From: Ilex aquifolium
Taxonomy: Eukaryota; Streptophyta; Magnoliopsida; Aquifoliales; Aquifoliaceae
DNA: 64,000 nucleotides
Assembly: GCA_951799425.1 (NCBI GenBank)
Contig: OX637394.1
Location: 8,319,501-8,383,500 of the forward strand
Direction of reading: 5' to 3'
Each line of letters opens with the position of its first letter. Position 1 is the first letter of the stretch. Under the pieces are notes generated by a model. That model saw only the letters and a list, made by a program, of their open reading frames with translations. It did no database searches and had not been told where the DNA came from. A program made the translations under genes and the position numbers. Positions 60,776 through 64,000 of this stretch are shown here, in pieces.

Positions 60776-62700
60776 TCATAAAACACACACACTAATACAC
60801 AAAAAAAATCACACAAACTATTACACCAAAACACATACTAATACCAAGGATCAACATATCGTTTTGAAATGGCCGAAATATTTTCGTTTCCAAGGAGACT
60901 GAAACGAATCAGTAATTAAATCGATATTCTAATATTTCAAGTTGCTTAAGTATGTTTCTACCAATGCTTCTAAATATTTTAAAATGTTTCGAGATGTTTA
61001 ATATATTTAGACCAATGATTGGAAATGTTTTTAACATAAATTCCCAAATTTTTTATTCGTTTCTATTATGTTTCCAAAAATATTTCTATTTTTTAGATGA
61101 CCAAAACAATGCGCCGAAATGATATTTTGATCTTTGAGTAATACATTAAAAAATACAAACTAACACACAAACACACTAATGCACTAATGCACTAAAAAAC
61201 ACACACTAATACACCAAAACACAAAATAAATGCACACACACGAAAAAATAAACAAAAATGTAAACTCCAACACACCGAAACACACACACAAATACTAAAA
61301 TACACAAAAATATACACAATAATACATCAAAACACACACACACACACTAATACTCAAAACACACCCACAATAATACACCAAAAAAATACACAATAAACAA
61401 ACACATACACACACTAATACACCAAACACACACAACCATACACACTCTAATACACCGAAACAAACACAAAGACACACAAAAATGCACACACTAACATATC
61501 GAAACAAACAAATACACAAAAATACATATACTAATAAGCTGAAACACAAACACACACATGACCACACACTAACACTCCAAAACACACACACACCCACTAA
61601 TACACCAACACACACACCCACTAATACACCAACACACACTAATATATCATAACAAACACACAAACATACATAAAAAACACACACACACACATACTAATAC
61701 ACCAAACTACACATACGCACAATAACACAACAAACACACACACTAACACATTAAAAATATAGACCTATACACCAAAACAGACATACACACACCCACTAAT
61801 ACACCAACACACACACTAATATATCATAACAAACACAAACTAATATATCATAACAAACACACAAACATATACCAATACATCAAAAACACACACATACTAA
61901 TACACCAAACTACACATACGCACAATATTACACCAAAACACACACACTAACACATCAAAAATATAGACATATACACCAAAACAGACACACACACACACTA
62001 ATATACCAATACACCCCCTCACCCACTAAAACACTAAAAACACATACTAAGAGCATCTATAACCCTGACTCAAATTTAGATTCAAATTTAAATTTGAGTA
62101 AAAAAACCCAAAAAACTTACTCCAACCTTTGACTCAAACTTATACCAAATCAAGGGAGACTCATTTTTTTACTCAATCAAGGGAGACTCAAATTCTTACC
62201 CAAATTTTTAATGGTGAGATTTTATCATCTTTTAAAGATCAAATGGCCAGCTTTACTCTCTTTTAAATTTGAGTTTGCCCTCGTTTAAATTTGGGTTTCT
62301 CCTTCTTTAAATTTGAGTTTGTCCATTAGATTCATTTGTATCAAATTAAGCTTTTTACTCAAATGTTAATTTAAATTTGAGTAAAAATTTGAGTCATGGT
62401 TAGAGATGCTCTAATACACTAAAATAAACATACACAAATCTGCAAATACATCACATTATATATTAAAAATACATACACACTAATACATCAAAACACACAT
62501 ACTATAATACACCCAAAAAACACACAAATATATAAATTCACCAAAATATACACATAGGAACACTAATACACCAAAGACACACACATATACACTAATACAT
62601 CAAACAAACACACTAATACATCAAAAAGCACACACTAATAAACCAAAACACACTAATACACAAAAATGCACACAAAAAATGTGCAAATATACTGCCATAC
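60776..62700. repeat. AC-rich minisatellite block C
   Basis: The longest of the three blocks, with units of the type ACACACTAATACACCAAAAC and some higher-order duplication (the segment near 61600-61740 recurs near 61800-61950). It is interrupted by the Tourist-like MITE. The Cys/Val-rich minus-strand frame is an artefact of the repeat. Confidence 0.85.
62051..62411. mobile_element. Tourist-like (PIF/Harbinger) MITE
   Basis: 361 bp with nearly perfect 27-bp inverted ends (GAGCATCTATAACCCTGACT against GAGCATCTCTAACCATGACT) and a TAA duplication on both sides (62048-62050, 62412-62414). A 3-bp TAA/TTA target is diagnostic of PIF/Harbinger. The interior is built from AAATTTGAGT-type repeats and is non-coding. 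Block A has the same host sequence without the element (near 34950). Confidence 0.9.
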
Positions 62701-62755
62701 AATAATACAATCTACAAAAATTCAAATAGGATAAGTGTCCGGTACAAACAAAAAC

Positions 62756-64000
62756 TCATGGATCAAAACTCTTTTTTCTTTAATTCTTTATCAACCCCAC
62801 TCCTACCACCCACCCACAACAGTGCATTTCATGGGACTGATCGTTCAGATTGCCTTTGAATCCCAGTTTGATTCTCTCTCTCTCAATCTCTCTCTCTCTC
62901 CCCCTCTCTAGTTTAGGATTTGGGGTTTGTTATCTTAGCTTTGTAGTGACCTTCAATTATCACTCATTCCTATATGAAAGGTCAAAGATATGAAAACATA
63001 CTGCAAAAAAAGGTAAAGCTACAAAATTTTGCAATTATTAGATTCCCTAGAATATCAGTTGAAATATTTGAATTTTGTTTCCAATTCTCTATGCAGTCAT
63101 TCACATTTTAGTGTTAGACTATTAAGGCTCTAAAAGTTTAAGCTATTAAAGGAATTGACGCAATATATACATCAAGCTCTTGACAAAATCCCTCATGTGA
63201 GACTTCCATTCACATGGGTAGAGGCACAAAATCAGGTGTGTCAATATGAACACATATAACATAAACTTGGTGCATGAATTTTGAACCCAAAACTTCAACT
63301 TATTATATTCAAGAATAAACCCTCAATATTCTGAGGAAAAAAATATATGCAACGTATATCAAGCTAGAAACAATAAGATAAAACTTTCCATGATCGTGTT
63401 TTGTTTTCTTTTTGTTTGATATAACATTTGAAGCTATAATTCCTCGTCTCTAGAATGGAACAACTAGAGCAAAAAAGAAACTTCACCACATGGGATGTCA
63501 TATATGGGATCACTTTGTTGTACTCTATATCAATCTTTCAAAAGTTTGCACCGGAGATAGTCCCTCGCACTATTGAATTATGATCCCTCATTGAAGGAGA
63601 ACTAAAGATTGAAGTCTTATGTCATCTAATTTGTAGTGACAATTTTGTTATTGGAATATATAAATGGAAAGCTAATATGTAAGAACACTGTAACCTAAGA
63701 AAATAATTAGGCCTTGAATGAAATGAAATTGAATATACATATATAAGAAGGGATCATTACCATAAATTAAGATAATTGTGCATTAGTGCAAGAAAGCCTC
63801 ATAATTGGGTAAGGATGGATGGAGCTAACCCAATACAGATCTTACCCTAAGCCAAGCTTGGCTTCGCAAATTTCTATAAGACTCAAGCCCTAAACCCCGT
63901 CCTACTAGAGGCAGGGCATGATACTCAAGCAATCGAGCCAATGGGCATATGTAAATGTTCCATAACTCTTCTTTTTCTATTATTTGGTAAAGAAAAGCAC
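62756..64000. other. Right flank of AC-rich block C, window edge
   Basis: Matches 53716-54990. It includes a CT microsatellite (62873-62903). The window ends just before the place where the WD40-like exon fragment would be expected by analogy with 55082-55138. Confidence 0.5.

Larger units (their letters stand above)
55452..64000. repeat. Second large direct duplication, copy 2 (runs off the window)
   Basis: Counterpart of 49668-54990, enlarged by a copia-type element (57143-59412), a Tourist-like MITE (62051-62411) and about 440 bp at 56027-56462 that copy 1 lacks. The extra 440 bp contains a diverged version of the ATCCAACCCTGAGT module. Confidence 0.85.

Noticed and set aside
61295-61690. 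131-residue Cys/Val-rich minus-strand frame (and similar ones in the other blocks)
   Set aside because: Direct translation of the AC-rich minisatellite.

Overview
The window is nuclear DNA from a flowering plant, most likely a eudicot. It is AT-rich, its exons are split by short GT-AG introns, it has a plant PP1 phosphatase and an S1-type secreted protein, and transposons of plant type dominate it. No bacterial, organellar or viral gene set is present, and I cannot name the species.

Left part (1-15.4 kb). The last two exons of a type-1 serine/threonine phosphatase lie at 6169-6981; its first coding exon is not in the window. An S1 (self-incompatibility-like) secreted protein gene is at 13100-13612, and a tRNA-Val(CAC) with a T-stem defect is at 15251-15324. 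Around them are a hAT-like MITE with a perfect 8-bp target duplication (298-955), two head-to-tail non-autonomous Helitrons carrying GGT arrays (9858-11057), and several fold-back or hAT-like elements.

Middle part (15.8-29.3 kb). A segment of about 6.6 kb is directly duplicated (15780-22408 and 23315-29312). Each copy has a small, nearly identical gene for a basic/glycine-rich protein, a MITE and a Helitron. A truncated cold-shock-domain gene lies at the junction between the copies. The copies differ by a few substitutions, repeat-length changes and two large indels.

Right part (29.3-64 kb). This is nested repeats with no convincing intact gene. It holds Helitron termini, a young non-coding Ty3/Gypsy derivative with 2,071-bp LTRs (35053-42588), and a minus-strand eleven-exon fragment of NOT1 (CCR4-NOT scaffold) broken by frameshifts (43327-47882). 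A second large direct duplication (about 49.67-54.99 kb and 55.45 kb to the window end) contains a small copia-type element (57143-59412) and a Tourist-like MITE (62051-62411). AC-rich minisatellite blocks occur three times. Because the host sequence is duplicated, three insertions can be checked against an empty site inside this same window.

The genes do not form a pathway. The coherent story is genome dynamics: two large local duplications, gene-fragment remnants and recent insertions. I found no undescribed functional system. The most notable items are the tandem Helitrons, the NOT1 fragment with an excision-footprint-like 8-bp insertion, and the duplicated small gene.
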